Assembly: GCF_018919145.1 (NCBI RefSeq)
Contig: NZ_JAHLQJ010000005.1
Location: forward strand, 1-64,000
Direction of reading: 5' to 3'
Length of the DNA: 64,000 nt
Source of the DNA: Paenibacillus brevis
GTDB lineage: Bacteria; Bacillota; Bacilli; Paenibacillales; Paenibacillaceae
The translations under genes were made by a program, and so were the position numbers. Shown piece by piece: positions 17,187-25,823 of this stretch; position 1 is the stretch's first letter; each line of letters opens with the position of its first letter. The notes beneath the pieces are model-generated. The model searched no databases and had not been told where the DNA came from. It saw only the letters and a program-made list of their open reading frames with translations.

Positions 17187-18053
17187 TCATTTTATTTTCC
17201 GATAGATCTTCTCCACCCTGTCCAGCGGCTCATAACTATCTGAATACTCTGTAAAATGAAGAGACTCTTTCGATCCTAATACCAGAATGCCAAAATGACT
17301 AAGACTTTCGTGAAATAGCGAATGTACCCGATTACGCAATTCATCATCGAAGTAAATCATCACATTTCGGCAAAAAATGACATTGAACTCATTGAATGAG
17401 CGATCTGTAGCCAGATTGTGCTCCGCAAAAATCATGTTCTTGCGAAGAAACGGATTAAAAATGACGGAATTATACCTTGCCGAGTAATAATCCGAAAAAG
17501 AACGGGTGCCTCCGGCCTCCAAATAATTTTTCGTATACTGCTTCATTTTCTGGATGCCGAAAATCCCTTCCTTGGCGAGCTGAAGCGATCTGGCATTCAT
17601 ATCCGTCGCATAAATTCTGGATTTCTCATATAGCCCTTCTTCATGAAGAATGATGGCCGTCGAATACACTTCCTCACCTGTAGAACAACCAGCATGCCAA
17701 ATGCGGATATAAGGATAGGTTCTGAGAATCGGAATGACCTTTTCCCGGAACGCTTTGAACAGCGGAGGATCTCTGAACATCTCAGTAACGGGGATCGAAA
17801 GGCTGTATACCAGTCTTTCGAAAGCATCCCGATCATGAAGCACCTTGTCCTGAAGTCCGGATATTGTTAATACATGCTCAGCATGCACCTGGTGCCAGAT
17901 CCGCCGGCGCAGAGAAGGAAGAGCATAGTTGCGGAAGTCATAGCCATAAAGACGGTGAACCCCTTCCAATAACAGCTCGATCTCCAGAAGCTCTACCTCT
18001 TTGTCTACCGATGGTATGAATGTATCTATATCCGAAAAATCACTAGGTGCCAT
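17187..18053 (-). CDS. CheR-type protein glutamate methyltransferase, RsbM-like
   Basis: A 288-residue protein. An N-terminal helical CheR_N-like region (LEGVHRLYGYDFRNYALPSL) is followed by a SAM-binding domain. Motif I is RIWHAGCSTGEEVYSTAIIL at about residues 118-137, then IYATDMNARSLQLAKEGIFG at about 147 and NVIFCRNVMIYFD near 227. CheR enzymes methylate receptor glutamates. In B. cereus, RsbM is a CheR homologue that tunes the SigB-controlling kinase RsbK. Its place directly after the RsbK-like gene in a SigB operon supports the same role. No CheB is nearby. ATG with GGAGATG upstream. Confidence 0.88.
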   Translation of the reverse strand: MAPSDFSDIDTFIPSVDKEVELLEIELLLEGVHRLYGYDFRNYALPSLRRRIWHQVHAEHVLTISGLQDKVLHDRDAFERLVYSLSIPVTEMFRDPPLFKAFREKVIPILRTYPYIRIWHAGCSTGEEVYSTAIILHEEGLYEKSRIYATDMNARSLQLAKEGIFGIQKMKQYTKNYLEAGGTRSFSDYYSARYNSVIFNPFLRKNMIFAEHNLATDRSFNEFNVIFCRNVMIYFDDELRNRVHSLFHESLSHFGILVLGSKESLHFTEYSDSYEPLDRVEKIYRKIK

Positions 18054-18110
18054 AAATTCATCTCCGATATTGATTTTCTCTTGCTACTACCCTTTACCCG
18101 TTCATCTCCA

Positions 18111-21100
18111 TTACGAATACAACCACACGCGCATCAAGGAGAGAAGCTGATCGGTCTGTATAGGCTTCTTCACGTAATCGGAAGCGCCCGCCTCGATACA
18201 CTTGAAGCGGTCATCCTTCATGGCCTTCGCGGTCAAGGCAATAATCGGCAGTTTGCTGAATTCCGGCATTTGCCGGATTTGCCTCATCGCCTCATAGCCG
18301 TCCATTTCCGGCATCATCATATCCATCAGGACAAGATCGATATCCCCGTTCTCCTGCAGCATTTCAATGGCCTCCCGACCGTTTTCAGCGTAAATCACAT
18401 TCATCCGGTATCCTTCCAGCACACTGGAGAGCGCGAAGACATTCCGCACGTCGTCATCCACCAGCAGGATCTTTTTACCTTCAAACAGTTCTTCTTTATT
18501 GTGAAGCTTCTGCAGTATCCGCCGTTTATCCTCCGGCAAATCCGCCTCAACGCGATGGAGGAATAGCGTCGTCTCGTCCAGAAGCCGCTCCGGAGATTTT
18601 ACGTCCTTAATAATGATAGACTCCGCATATTTCCGAAGACGGGTCTCCTCCTGTTTGTCCAGATCCTTGCCTGTATAAATAATGATCGGCAGATCCCGCA
18701 GATCCTCGTCGTCACGAATTTGATCAAGCAGATCAAATCCGGTAATATCGCTCAGCATAAGGTCCAGCACCATACAGTCATAGTGCTTCTCGCGCAATTC
18801 CTTGAGCGCCTCGCCGCCGGTTGATACGGCCGTAATGATGACATCGTCATGACCGATCAGTTCGATAATCGAATTACGCTGGACATCGTCATCCTCAACA
18901 ACCAGCAGATGCTTCAGGCTCTTCTCCGTAAAGGACTCGATGTCGGTAAAGGCCTGCTCCAAATGCTCGCGGTCGGACGGCTTTCTCAGGAAAGCAATCG
19001 CCCCCATCATCAAGCCATGCTTAGCCTCATCCACGACAGAAATCACATGGACTGGAATATGCCGGGTTTCTGCATTCCCCTTTAGATCATTCAAGATCGA
19101 CCAGCCATCGAGCACAGGCAACTGAATATCCAGAATGATCGCATCCGGAATGTATTCCTTGGCCATATTCAATCCGATATCCCCTTGAACTGCCACCAGC
19201 GTCTTGAAGCCGTGTGCGCGGGACATATCCAGCAGTATCTTGGCAAATTGAATATCATCTTCGACAATGAGCATCCATTTCCCGCCCGCTTCTCCAAGCT
19301 GGTCGCGATCATCATCCAACGGATTGTCAATGACAACCGGATGCTCAACAGGACGTGCAAAGCTGCTCTTAGGATAGAACGAGCTCACGGCCGGATTAGT
19401 CGTCACGGCCGCCTCCTGCTCGGCCAGAAATAGATGAGACGGCGCCTCTTTAGGCAAGTACAAGCTGAAGGTACTTCCCTCACCCTCTATAGAGGTGACG
19501 TCGATTCTTCCACCCAGCAATCCGGCAAGGCCTTGACTAATGGATAGCCCCAGACCCGTACCGCCGTATTTGCGGCTCGTCGTTCCGTCCACCTGCTGGA
19601 ACGCTTCAAATATGATATCCATCTTATCCGAAGGAATACCGATACCTGTATCCTTGATCGATAGCTTCAAGTATTCCCGCTCCTTGTCCAGACCGTAGGG
19701 AAGCTCTTCTCTGCTTGCCGACTGAATAATTAGCGATACGGTCCCCTGCGTCGTAAACTTAAACGCATTCGATAGCAAGTTGCGCAATATTTGCTTCACC
19801 CGGTGTCCGTCAGTCACAATTTCCCTAGGGACGCTGCTCTCCACTTCGGTATACAGCTTAATATTTTTGCTCAATGCAACCGGCTCAAAGTTCTGGCTGA
19901 CAAACCGCGTCATTTCTTCCAGCTTCACCGTCTCCCGGCTGATCTCCATTTTTCCCGCGTCAACCTTGGACAAATCGAGAATCTCATCGATCATCTTTAA
20001 CAGATCGGCACCGGACATATGAATCGTCTGTGCGTATTCAATCTGCTTCTCGGATAGGTTATCCTCTTTATTCTCATATAGAAGCTGGGACAAAATCAGC
20101 AGGCTGTTCAACGGGGTGCGCAGCTCATGGGACATATTCGCCAAAAATTCAGACTTATATTTACTCGTAACTGCCAGTTGGGCGGCGTGCCGCTCCAATT
20201 CACTCTTGGTCTGCTCAATTTCCCTGTTCTTCTCTTCCACTTCTTGAACTTGTTCTTCAAGTGCTCTTGTCTTAGCAATTAATTCCGTATTAAAATGCTC
20301 CAGTTCCTCCTGTTGACGCTGGAGCAGCTCTTCCGAGCGTTTGAGCGCCACCGTCTGCTTCTCCATGCTTTCATTGGATCTGCGCAGCTCCTCTTGCTGG
20401 GATTGGAGTTCCTCCGACTGAACCTGTAATTCCTCGGTCAACGCCTGCGATTCTCGGAGCAGTTCCTCTACACGCAGCCGGCGGTTAATATTGTTCAGGA
20501 TGATACCCAGGTTAGCTGCCAGCCCGGCTAACAATTCCTCCTGTACAATGGAGAATCCCTCAAAGCTGGCAAATTCCAGCACGGCCAGCACTTCATCCTC
20601 AAAGACCGCCGGGTAAATTCGAATATGGTTCGGAGCGGCTTCGCCAAGGGCAGAACGAACCGAGATATACTGTTCCGGAGCCTCATTTAACGAAATCGGT
20701 CTTTTATCCAGAGCAGCCTGACCTATAAGGCCCTCGCCAGTGTGAAAGGTCGGCGGCGCATCAAGCTCTCCTTGTCCCCCATAGGTAGCCATCAGCATAA
20801 GCTTGTCCGGATCCATATGTTCTTGCTTAAGATAGATGGCTCCATACAGCGCCCCTAACACAGGAGTAAACTCACTGATAAACATCTGCGAGACCTGTTG
20901 CAATGAGTTGACACCGTGGAGCAGTTCAGTTACCCGAGCCAAATTCGAATTCACCCAGACCTGATTTTGCTGCATCTCCAAATATTTCTGCTCAGCAGCC
21001 TGCTTCTCTTCCAGATCCTGAGACATCTCCTGGAAGATCACGGCTACCTCTCCGATTTCATCCTCGGTCCCCACGGGTACCCTCTGAATTGCACTAAGCT

Positions 21101-21779
21101 CGCCCCTGCCAAAATACTGCATCATGGCGTTCACGCTGCCGAGCCCGCGGGCGATGCTTGGCAATACCCACAGTATAATGGCAAGCCCAAGCAGCAGGCC
21201 GACGGCCATCGTAGCTGTAGTCAATTGAATGGAGCTATCATACGCCGCATTTGCAGAAGCGAGTGCTTCATCAATTTTCACATCATAAAAGTCTCTCATA
21301 TCATTCAGTTTATCCAGCAAATTATCTTGAATGACTTGACCGTTCTCCAGGCGAAGCTTTATTGCCTGCTCATATTGCTCTTTCTGAAGCAACGCGATGA
21401 CTTGGTTCTTGTAATCAGTAAAAAGTTCGATTTGCTTATCGACTTCCCCAATCAAACGCTGCTCATCGGTTCCGCTCATCTTGTTCCTGATCGAATCGTA
21501 ATACCGGAAGGCTTCTTCCATCTTGCTTTCCAGCTTTGGAGTCTGAGATTCTATAAAGGAGACCTCAGGCTCCTGAAGAAGGTTAGTCAGAATGCGGGCT
21601 ACATCATTGAATTCGCCGCGCATACTGGTTGCTTCTTTAATAATGGTATAGTGGTTTGAATACAGTACATCCAGTTCATCATTCATATACTTCAATCTGT
21701 CGTAGCTGATAAATGTCAGCACAAGCAGAATGGCCATCAGTGAACTGAAGCCAATTACAAGCTTACTCCTTATCTTCAT
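18111..21779 (-). CDS. Multi-receiver hybrid sensor kinase, RsbK-like
   Basis: A 1222-residue membrane sensor kinase. Domain order: TM1 at about 7-27; an extracytoplasmic four-helix-bundle-type (CHASE3/4HB) sensor at about 30-185; TM2 at 188-208; HAMP at 208-260; GAF at about 290-430; a long coiled coil at 435-545; HisKA with His551 in FLANMSHELRTPLNSLLI; HATPase at 650-770 (DTGIGIPSDKM, GGTGLGLSI); and three receivers (ILDIQLPVLDG, VLDLMLSDITG, LMDMMMPEMDG). This matches the architecture of B. cereus RsbK, which signals to the REC-PP2C phosphatase RsbY. ATG 21779 overlaps the phosphatase stop (ATGA), with AAGGAGG 12 bases upstream. Stimulus unknown. Confidence 0.88.
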   Translation of the reverse strand: MKIRSKLVIGFSSLMAILLVLTFISYDRLKYMNDELDVLYSNHYTIIKEATSMRGEFNDVARILTNLLQEPEVSFIESQTPKLESKMEEAFRYYDSIRNKMSGTDEQRLIGEVDKQIELFTDYKNQVIALLQKEQYEQAIKLRLENGQVIQDNLLDKLNDMRDFYDVKIDEALASANAAYDSSIQLTTATMAVGLLLGLAIILWVLPSIARGLGSVNAMMQYFGRGELSAIQRVPVGTEDEIGEVAVIFQEMSQDLEEKQAAEQKYLEMQQNQVWVNSNLARVTELLHGVNSLQQVSQMFISEFTPVLGALYGAIYLKQEHMDPDKLMLMATYGGQGELDAPPTFHTGEGLIGQAALDKRPISLNEAPEQYISVRSALGEAAPNHIRIYPAVFEDEVLAVLEFASFEGFSIVQEELLAGLAANLGIILNNINRRLRVEELLRESQALTEELQVQSEELQSQQEELRRSNESMEKQTVALKRSEELLQRQQEELEHFNTELIAKTRALEEQVQEVEEKNREIEQTKSELERHAAQLAVTSKYKSEFLANMSHELRTPLNSLLILSQLLYENKEDNLSEKQIEYAQTIHMSGADLLKMIDEILDLSKVDAGKMEISRETVKLEEMTRFVSQNFEPVALSKNIKLYTEVESSVPREIVTDGHRVKQILRNLLSNAFKFTTQGTVSLIIQSASREELPYGLDKEREYLKLSIKDTGIGIPSDKMDIIFEAFQQVDGTTSRKYGGTGLGLSISQGLAGLLGGRIDVTSIEGEGSTFSLYLPKEAPSHLFLAEQEAAVTTNPAVSSFYPKSSFARPVEHPVVIDNPLDDDRDQLGEAGGKWMLIVEDDIQFAKILLDMSRAHGFKTLVAVQGDIGLNMAKEYIPDAIILDIQLPVLDGWSILNDLKGNAETRHIPVHVISVVDEAKHGLMMGAIAFLRKPSDREHLEQAFTDIESFTEKSLKHLLVVEDDDVQRNSIIELIGHDDVIITAVSTGGEALKELREKHYDCMVLDLMLSDITGFDLLDQIRDDEDLRDLPIIIYTGKDLDKQEETRLRKYAESIIIKDVKSPERLLDETTLFLHRVEADLPEDKRRILQKLHNKEELFEGKKILLVDDDVRNVFALSSVLEGYRMNVIYAENGREAIEMLQENGDIDLVLMDMMMPEMDGYEAMRQIRQMPEFSKLPIIALTAKAMKDDRFKCIEAGASDYVKKPIQTDQLLSLMRVWLYS

Positions 21780-22948
21780 CCTTGCTCGTTTCCTCCTTCT
21801 AATGTAATCCACACCATACATTTGTCATCTTCACGATCTTGAGGCTGTTCCTCTGCAAACATTAACTCCCTCATATCTTCCTTAGGAAACACATGATCTC
21901 CTGCCAGCTGCCGCTCCAGCCAATCCAATTGTTCTTCCTGGGTTCCTTCGACACTTTCGGTTAATCCGTCGGTATACAAGACCAGATGACCGTTTCCTTC
22001 ATACGTAATCGTCTGTGTAGGTGCTTCAATTTTGTCGAATAGACCGACAGGCGGGCATACCGTCCCCAGCTTCACTACTTCCCCGTTCTCCTGATAGAAC
22101 AAACCGGGAGGATGCCCTGCATTTACATAATCTATTTTTTTGTAGCGGGTATCAATAACCAGATAGATGGCGGTGAAATAGTACTGCACAAGTTGATTGT
22201 CAATATAGAGCATATTAAATCGCCGGTTCAGCTCTTGAATGACCTTCTCCGGTTCCACATAGGTGCTTACCGTGTCCTTCAGAACGGAAGCAATAAACAT
22301 ACAGAACAATGATGAAGAAATCCCATGCCCCATCATGTCCAGCAAAATCACGCCATATCTGCCCTCCCCTAGCGAATACCATGAGTAGAGATCGCCAGCC
22401 AGTTCAAAGGAAGGCTTATATAGTGCATCAATTTGGAAAAGCGGATCGGAAATCGGCGAGCTCAGCACTGCGTTTTGTATCAAGGCAGCCAGCTTTAGCT
22501 CCTCCTGAATTCTTTGATCACGCTCTTTGTGCCAATCTTTCTCCTGCTTCAGACGTAAAGCCGATCGGATTCTGGCCATGAGCTCCACTTTGTTAATTGG
22601 TTTCGTGACATAATCGACCGCTCCGGCATCCAGTGCTTCTGCCAGCTTCTTGGAATCGCCAACCGCTGTAACCATAATGACGGGTATATCCTTCATTCTC
22701 TCTCTCTGCTGCAGCAGACGGCAGGCCGAGATTCCATCCATCTCCGGCATCATCATATCCAATAAAATCAGATCCACATCTGACTTCGAGGCTGGACTTG
22801 AAAGGGGAACGTCATCGTAGTATCCCAATCGTGCCAGCATCTCTCCGGCCGAATTCATGGACTCCGTATTTCGGTAGCCCTCCTTCTTCAATATTTCGCG
22901 AATAATAATAATGTTGGTAGGATTGTCGTCAACGATTAAAATTTTCAT
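21776..22948 (-). CDS. Response-regulator PP2C (SpoIIE-type) phosphatase, RsbY-like
   Basis: A 390-residue cytoplasmic protein. The N-terminal receiver (residues 1-125) has phospho-Asp in LILLDMMMPEMDG and Lys in VDYVTKPINK. A coiled-coil linker at about 130-165 leads to a SpoIIE/PP2C phosphatase domain (165-385). Its metal-binding Asp lie in FELAGDLYSWYSLGEGRYGV and ILLDMMGHGISSSLF, with VLYTDGLTESV further on. This REC-PP2C order is that of RsbY and RsbP-type activators, which dephosphorylate RsbV. It heads the operon, is coupled to the RsbK-like kinase by ATGA, and is the expected output of that kinase. No SigB box was found before it. Confidence 0.9.
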   Translation of the reverse strand: MKILIVDDNPTNIIIIREILKKEGYRNTESMNSAGEMLARLGYYDDVPLSSPASKSDVDLILLDMMMPEMDGISACRLLQQRERMKDIPVIMVTAVGDSKKLAEALDAGAVDYVTKPINKVELMARIRSALRLKQEKDWHKERDQRIQEELKLAALIQNAVLSSPISDPLFQIDALYKPSFELAGDLYSWYSLGEGRYGVILLDMMGHGISSSLFCMFIASVLKDTVSTYVEPEKVIQELNRRFNMLYIDNQLVQYYFTAIYLVIDTRYKKIDYVNAGHPPGLFYQENGEVVKLGTVCPPVGLFDKIEAPTQTITYEGNGHLVLYTDGLTESVEGTQEEQLDWLERQLAGDHVFPKEDMRELMFAEEQPQDREDDKCMVWITLEGGNEQG

Positions 22949-23055
22949 ATTCTTCTCCTCAAAATCACTTAAATAAAATAAGTTAATTCAAATTTCAGCA
23001 CCCGCATCCATTTTCCTTCATTTTTGGTCTAATTTAGACAGTATAGATTAAAACG
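22949..23055. other. Leader/intergenic region of the SigB operon
   Basis: About 100 bp between the RsbY-like ATG and the YflT terminator. It is AT-rich near the start, with GAGGAGAAG as the ribosome binding site. I see no convincing SigB-type or SigA-type promoter, so the operon promoter is unassigned. Confidence 0.4.
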
Positions 23056-23092
23056 TAGATAAGGAATGGGGACTTGTCCCATTCCTTATCTA
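23056..23092 (-). terminator. Terminator of the YflT-like stress gene
   Basis: A perfect 15-bp stem, TAGATAAGGAATGGG / CCCATTCCTTATCTA, with a 7-base loop, followed on the minus strand by CGTTTTAAT. It insulates the YflT gene from the SigB operon. Confidence 0.85.
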
Positions 23093-23134
23093 TGCTTTAA
23101 TCTGCTAAGTTATCGGCATGCTGTATATGCCTGA

Positions 23135-23476
23135 TTATGATCTTCTGGCAATAACCAATACTTTGCCCAAGTCTAGTTCCTTTTCATAAAAAGCGGCTTC
23201 CGCCTCTGTAAAGCCCAGTGCTTCTATTGTCGCACGAAGCTCGTCACCGCGCGAACGGAATAAGTTGGCAATTGAAGTGAAGACGCCCTCTTCCTTGATC
23301 CCGATATCGCCTGCATCGGCAGCCTCGGTAATCCGGTCCGTCCTATCCTGATTATGGGCCAGTACATGAATATCTTCCTTGCGATACCCGGCAGCGTGAA
23401 GCTCGTGAACCGTCTCTACAGCCTGCACACCATTTTGTACAACTTTGGCATATGCTTTGTTATCGATTATGCTCAT
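23135..23476 (-). CDS. General stress protein, YflT domain
   Basis: A 113-residue soluble protein of the YflT/heat-induced stress protein family. It has an N-terminal alpha/beta fold (VQNGVQAVETVHELHAAGYR then KEDIHVLAHNQDRTDRI), an acidic middle (ADAGDIGIKEEGVFTSIANLF) and a C-terminal ALGFTEAEAAFYEKELDLGK. YflT proteins are SigB-dependent in Bacillus. ATG 23476 has AAAGGAG nine bases upstream; the longer frame to 23542 has no site. A strong SigB-type promoter lies at 23542-23567 and a perfect terminator follows, so it is a monocistronic SigB target. Confidence 0.9.
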   Translation of the reverse strand: MSIIDNKAYAKVVQNGVQAVETVHELHAAGYRKEDIHVLAHNQDRTDRITEAADAGDIGIKEEGVFTSIANLFRSRGDELRATIEALGFTEAEAAFYEKELDLGKVLVIARRS

Positions 23477-23541
23477 CGTTTCTCGCTCCTTTGTAGTTAA
23501 GTTCGAGTTCAACCTCTTCAAGAGAGGATATCCTTGAATCA

Positions 23542-23567
23542 TTACCCATCCCTATTCCTCATGAAAC
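23542..23567 (-). promoter_or_regulatory. Candidate SigB promoter of the YflT-like gene
   Basis: Minus strand GTTTCA, 14-bp spacer, GGGTAA, against the Bacillus SigB consensus GTTTAA-N12-15-GGGTAT. It lies 66 bp before the ATG, and the next upstream gene ends inside it. Confidence 0.75.
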
Positions 23568-24125
23568 AGTATCGTCGAACAGATCCGCCGCGATGATAGA
23601 TCCCGAGTCATCGCGAAAAAGCTTAAGCGCTGAATATCCCCGGATATAGACATCCCCATCCTCAGCTATGAAATCCGGTTCGCCCAAATAATAGCGAAGC
23701 CAGAAATCTTTTAACGGAATGACAATCCCGTTCAGGACGATCTCGTCCGGCCGTCTATCTCTACTTATATAATAGATGCTTTCCTCATACATTCCGACTA
23801 CGAGATCTCCGTACCGATACTCCGTAAATCCGGTATAAGGATCTTTAACTGCGGAATCCGCCTCACCCAATTTTGCAGTGACATCCTCGAGCCCATCTGC
23901 TAAAGAGATCCCGCCAAAGGTCGAGAACGTCTCCAGCTTCCCCGATATACCGCCATCCTGATCCGGCAGTATTGCCGGTTGTTTCCATAAAGCATGTTGA
24001 ATATTAGATGAGGCTGCCGTCACATGCATGTCCGGCGTCTCCCCGGCCCAGGGGGAGAGAAGACTCCATAGAAGCAAAGCAATCTGTATCATTCTTCTCA
24101 CCCTTTCAGTAAGTTTGCGGGACAC
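23559..24125 (-). CDS. Hypothetical secreted protein (188 aa)
   Basis: The N-terminus has positive charges (SRKLTERVRR) and a hydrophobic core (MIQIALLLWSLLSPWAG), with possible cleavage near VTAAS, so the protein is probably exported. The mature part has two similar-looking segments: a FSTFGGISLADG / LGEADSAVKDPYTGFTEYRY segment and a later VIPLKDFWLRYYLGEPDFIA. This resembles small repeat-type lipoproteins, but I do not recognise the family. The GTG at 24125 is preferred because it includes the charged n-region; an ATG at 24092 is the alternative. It lies 32 bases after the DUF948 gene and probably shares its SigB-type promoter. Confidence 0.6.
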   Translation of the reverse strand: MSRKLTERVRRMIQIALLLWSLLSPWAGETPDMHVTAASSNIQHALWKQPAILPDQDGGISGKLETFSTFGGISLADGLEDVTAKLGEADSAVKDPYTGFTEYRYGDLVVGMYEESIYYISRDRRPDEIVLNGIVIPLKDFWLRYYLGEPDFIAEDGDVYIRGYSALKLFRDDSGSIIAADLFDDTVS

Positions 24126-24157
24126 GGGAGGCCATCATCACCTTACTGTTTCAACCG

Positions 24158-24658
24158 CTATCCGCGGTACTTTTGCCAGGCGCCGGCTGCAATGTCCACC
24201 CATTTCATCCAGCCAGGAACGGCGGCAGCGGATGAAGCCGGGGCAGCATAGGCTGTTGCCTGGGGCGGAATCTCGCTGCCCGTCACTACAGGCACCGTAT
24301 TGCTGCTGACTTTGGATGGCTTGCTTTTGGAAGGACTTTTAATTTTATCAATCAGTGCAGTGGATACCTGCTTCGTTGCTAAAGTAACCTCATTCAGAAT
24401 ATCGCCGACATTCTTCACGGATTCCAGTACAGGATCAATTTGCTCCATCTTATGTTGAAGATCGCCTGTAATCTGATTGGCCTGTCTGACCACGCTCTTC
24501 ACTTCATAGCTTAATTCATCGATCGTCTTCTGAACTTCCTGCAAGGTCTGTGTTGTTTTGTCCAATGAATGTTCGGCCGCTTTTAAGGTTTTGACCAGGA
24601 ATACCACCAATACGGCAAAAGCCACCGCGATAACTGCAACACTAATTTCCCAAATCAT
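24158..24658 (-). CDS. DUF948 membrane-anchored protein (YtxG-like)
   Basis: A 166-residue protein. One N-terminal TM (residues 3-24, ISVAVIAVAFAVLVVFLVK) is followed by a long helical, possibly coiled-coil part (AAEHSLDKTTQTLQEVQKTI, LSYEVKSVVRQANQITGDLQ), then a low-complexity Ser/Pro/Lys and Ala-rich linker and the tail WMKWVDIAAGAWQKYRG. This is the DUF948/YtxG pattern; ytxG is in a SigB-dependent operon in B. subtilis. A SigB-type promoter lies at 24706-24731 (GTTTCG-14-GGGTAA). The site before the ATG, AGAGGGGAACTTGA, is good. Confidence 0.85.
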   Translation of the reverse strand: MIWEISVAVIAVAFAVLVVFLVKTLKAAEHSLDKTTQTLQEVQKTIDELSYEVKSVVRQANQITGDLQHKMEQIDPVLESVKNVGDILNEVTLATKQVSTALIDKIKSPSKSKPSKVSSNTVPVVTGSEIPPQATAYAAPASSAAAVPGWMKWVDIAAGAWQKYRG

Positions 24659-24705
24659 TCAAGTTCCCCTCTTTCTGTCCGGTTTCTGCTTTCGTTAATG
24701 GATAG

Positions 24706-24731
24706 TTACCCTCACCCAGCAAGCCCGAAAC
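24706..24731 (-). promoter_or_regulatory. Candidate SigB promoter of the DUF948 gene
   Basis: Minus strand GTTTCG, 14-bp spacer, GGGTAA, 48 bp before the DUF948 ATG. Spacer and -10 are identical to those of the YflT promoter. Confidence 0.7.
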
Positions 24732-24769
24732 AAACCAAAGTCCCTTGCTGCTCCAAGGTTTTCCAGTCT

Positions 24770-24795
24770 GTTTCAAGCCAAATTGCAGGGGTTAA
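24770..24795 (+). promoter_or_regulatory. Candidate SigB promoter of the DUF1328 gene
   Basis: Plus strand GTTTCA with GGGTTA after 13 bp (or GGTTAA after 14 bp), 92 bp before the small gene's ATG. It is divergent from the DUF948 promoter, with 38 bp between the two -35 boxes. Confidence 0.6.
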
Positions 24796-24887
24796 TGGTA
24801 GCTACAAGCTCGAGGGGCTATGTATCATTCAGCGGCCCCTAATATAATCACTATACCTTATTTTATTATGAAAAGGAGATGGATCTC

Positions 24888-25052
24888 ATGTTGAGATGGG
24901 CTTTGATTTTTCTGGTAATCGCACTTATCGCTGGCATATTCGGATTCTTCAATATCGTAGCGGCTGCCGCTTCCATTGCTAAAATTCTATTCTTCGTCTT
25001 TATCGTTCTGTTCGTCATATCCTTGATTACCGGGCGCCGTCGATCAATGTAA
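24888..25052 (+). CDS. DUF1328 small membrane protein (54 aa)
   Basis: This reading frame encodes a 54-residue, two-helix hydrophobic protein ([20 protein letters not shown] at the start, [19 protein letters not shown] in the middle) ending [11 protein letters not shown]. This is the YtjA/DUF1328 pattern, with its basic C-terminal tail. The ATG is preceded by AAAAGGAGATGGATCTC. A SigB-type promoter lies upstream and a strong terminator downstream, making it a single-gene unit. DUF1328 proteins are abundant in stress regulons, but their function is unknown. Confidence 0.88.
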   Translation: MLRWALIFLVIALIAGIFGFFNIVAAAASIAKILFFVFIVLFVISLITGRRRSM

Positions 25053-25080
25053 CATGTGAATTACCCGCTTCTTAGTTGAT

Positions 25081-25130
25081 AAAAAGGCCTTGGCACACGC
25101 ATATCGAGTATGCGGCGCCAAGGCCTTTTT
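25081..25130. terminator. Bidirectional terminator between DUF1328 and DUF2140 genes
   Basis: AAAAAGGCCTTGGC (25081-25094) and GCCAAGGCCTTTTT (25117-25130) are perfectly paired, with an inner CGCATA/TATGCG stem and T-runs on both strands. It serves the convergent genes on each side. Confidence 0.92.
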
Positions 25131-25138
25131 ATTGTCAA

Positions 25139-25711
25139 TCATATTAATTTAAGATAACGAGCCACTTCAAGCCAATCCAGTGAGAACTTGAGCTTGATCG
25201 ATTTGCCGAGAAAATCGATTTCTTGTACTTTGACCACATCAGGAAGATATTCCTGAAGATCAATCGTTACCGGTTCAAGCCCTACGGTCCCGGGAGGCAA
25301 GGAGATACCTTTTACAGCTACCGATTCCGGATAAAGTTCAAGCTGCCCCGAACTGTAGTTCAATCTAAAGCTGGCTGTAATTGCCGCATCAAGAAATCCC
25401 CGGGTCACATTGAGCTCGGAAGTGATCTGATTCCCGTAGAGCCGGAACTCCGCTCCGGTCACTTCCACAGGGAGTGTATGTTCGGCCAGATATTCAACAA
25501 GTTCCTTCTTGGCCAGCTGGTTCACTTCCTGTTCTGTAAGAATGATCTCCGCACGTCTCGTCTCGGCCATCCCTTGGAGCTTATCCTGCCAGGATACATT
25601 CGTATAGGACAAGGTATGCTGCTCGGTCGGCCGGATATAGAGTATTACGCTTGTGATGAGCACAACCAGCAGAAGAAGAAAAAGTCCGATGAATAGCCTG
25701 CTTTTCGACAA
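25139..25711 (-). CDS. DUF2140 (YpmS-like) membrane-anchored protein
   Basis: A 190-residue protein with an N-terminal TM anchor at residues 6-26 (LFIGLFLLLLVVLITSVILY). The extracytoplasmic part has alternating strands: AEIILTEQEVNQLAKKELVE at about 54, TSELNVTRGFLDAAITASFR at about 98 and QLELYPESVAVKGISLPPG at about 127. This matches YpmS/DUF2140 proteins in length and order; their role is unknown. The frame opens at 25711 with GAGGGAGG in front. It is monocistronic and leftward, with its own terminator. Confidence 0.75.
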   Translation of the reverse strand: MSKSRLFIGLFLLLLVVLITSVILYIRPTEQHTLSYTNVSWQDKLQGMAETRRAEIILTEQEVNQLAKKELVEYLAEHTLPVEVTGAEFRLYGNQITSELNVTRGFLDAAITASFRLNYSSGQLELYPESVAVKGISLPPGTVGLEPVTIDLQEYLPDVVKVQEIDFLGKSIKLKFSLDWLEVARYLKLI

Positions 25712-25823
25712 TCGTAGTCCTCCCTCATTTAATTATTTTCAATTTAATGATTCTTTGGATGCTTGGCTGTGTATTACATAAATAGACTAGTAACTACTAA
25801 CCGATTCAGAGGAGGAGTACCTT

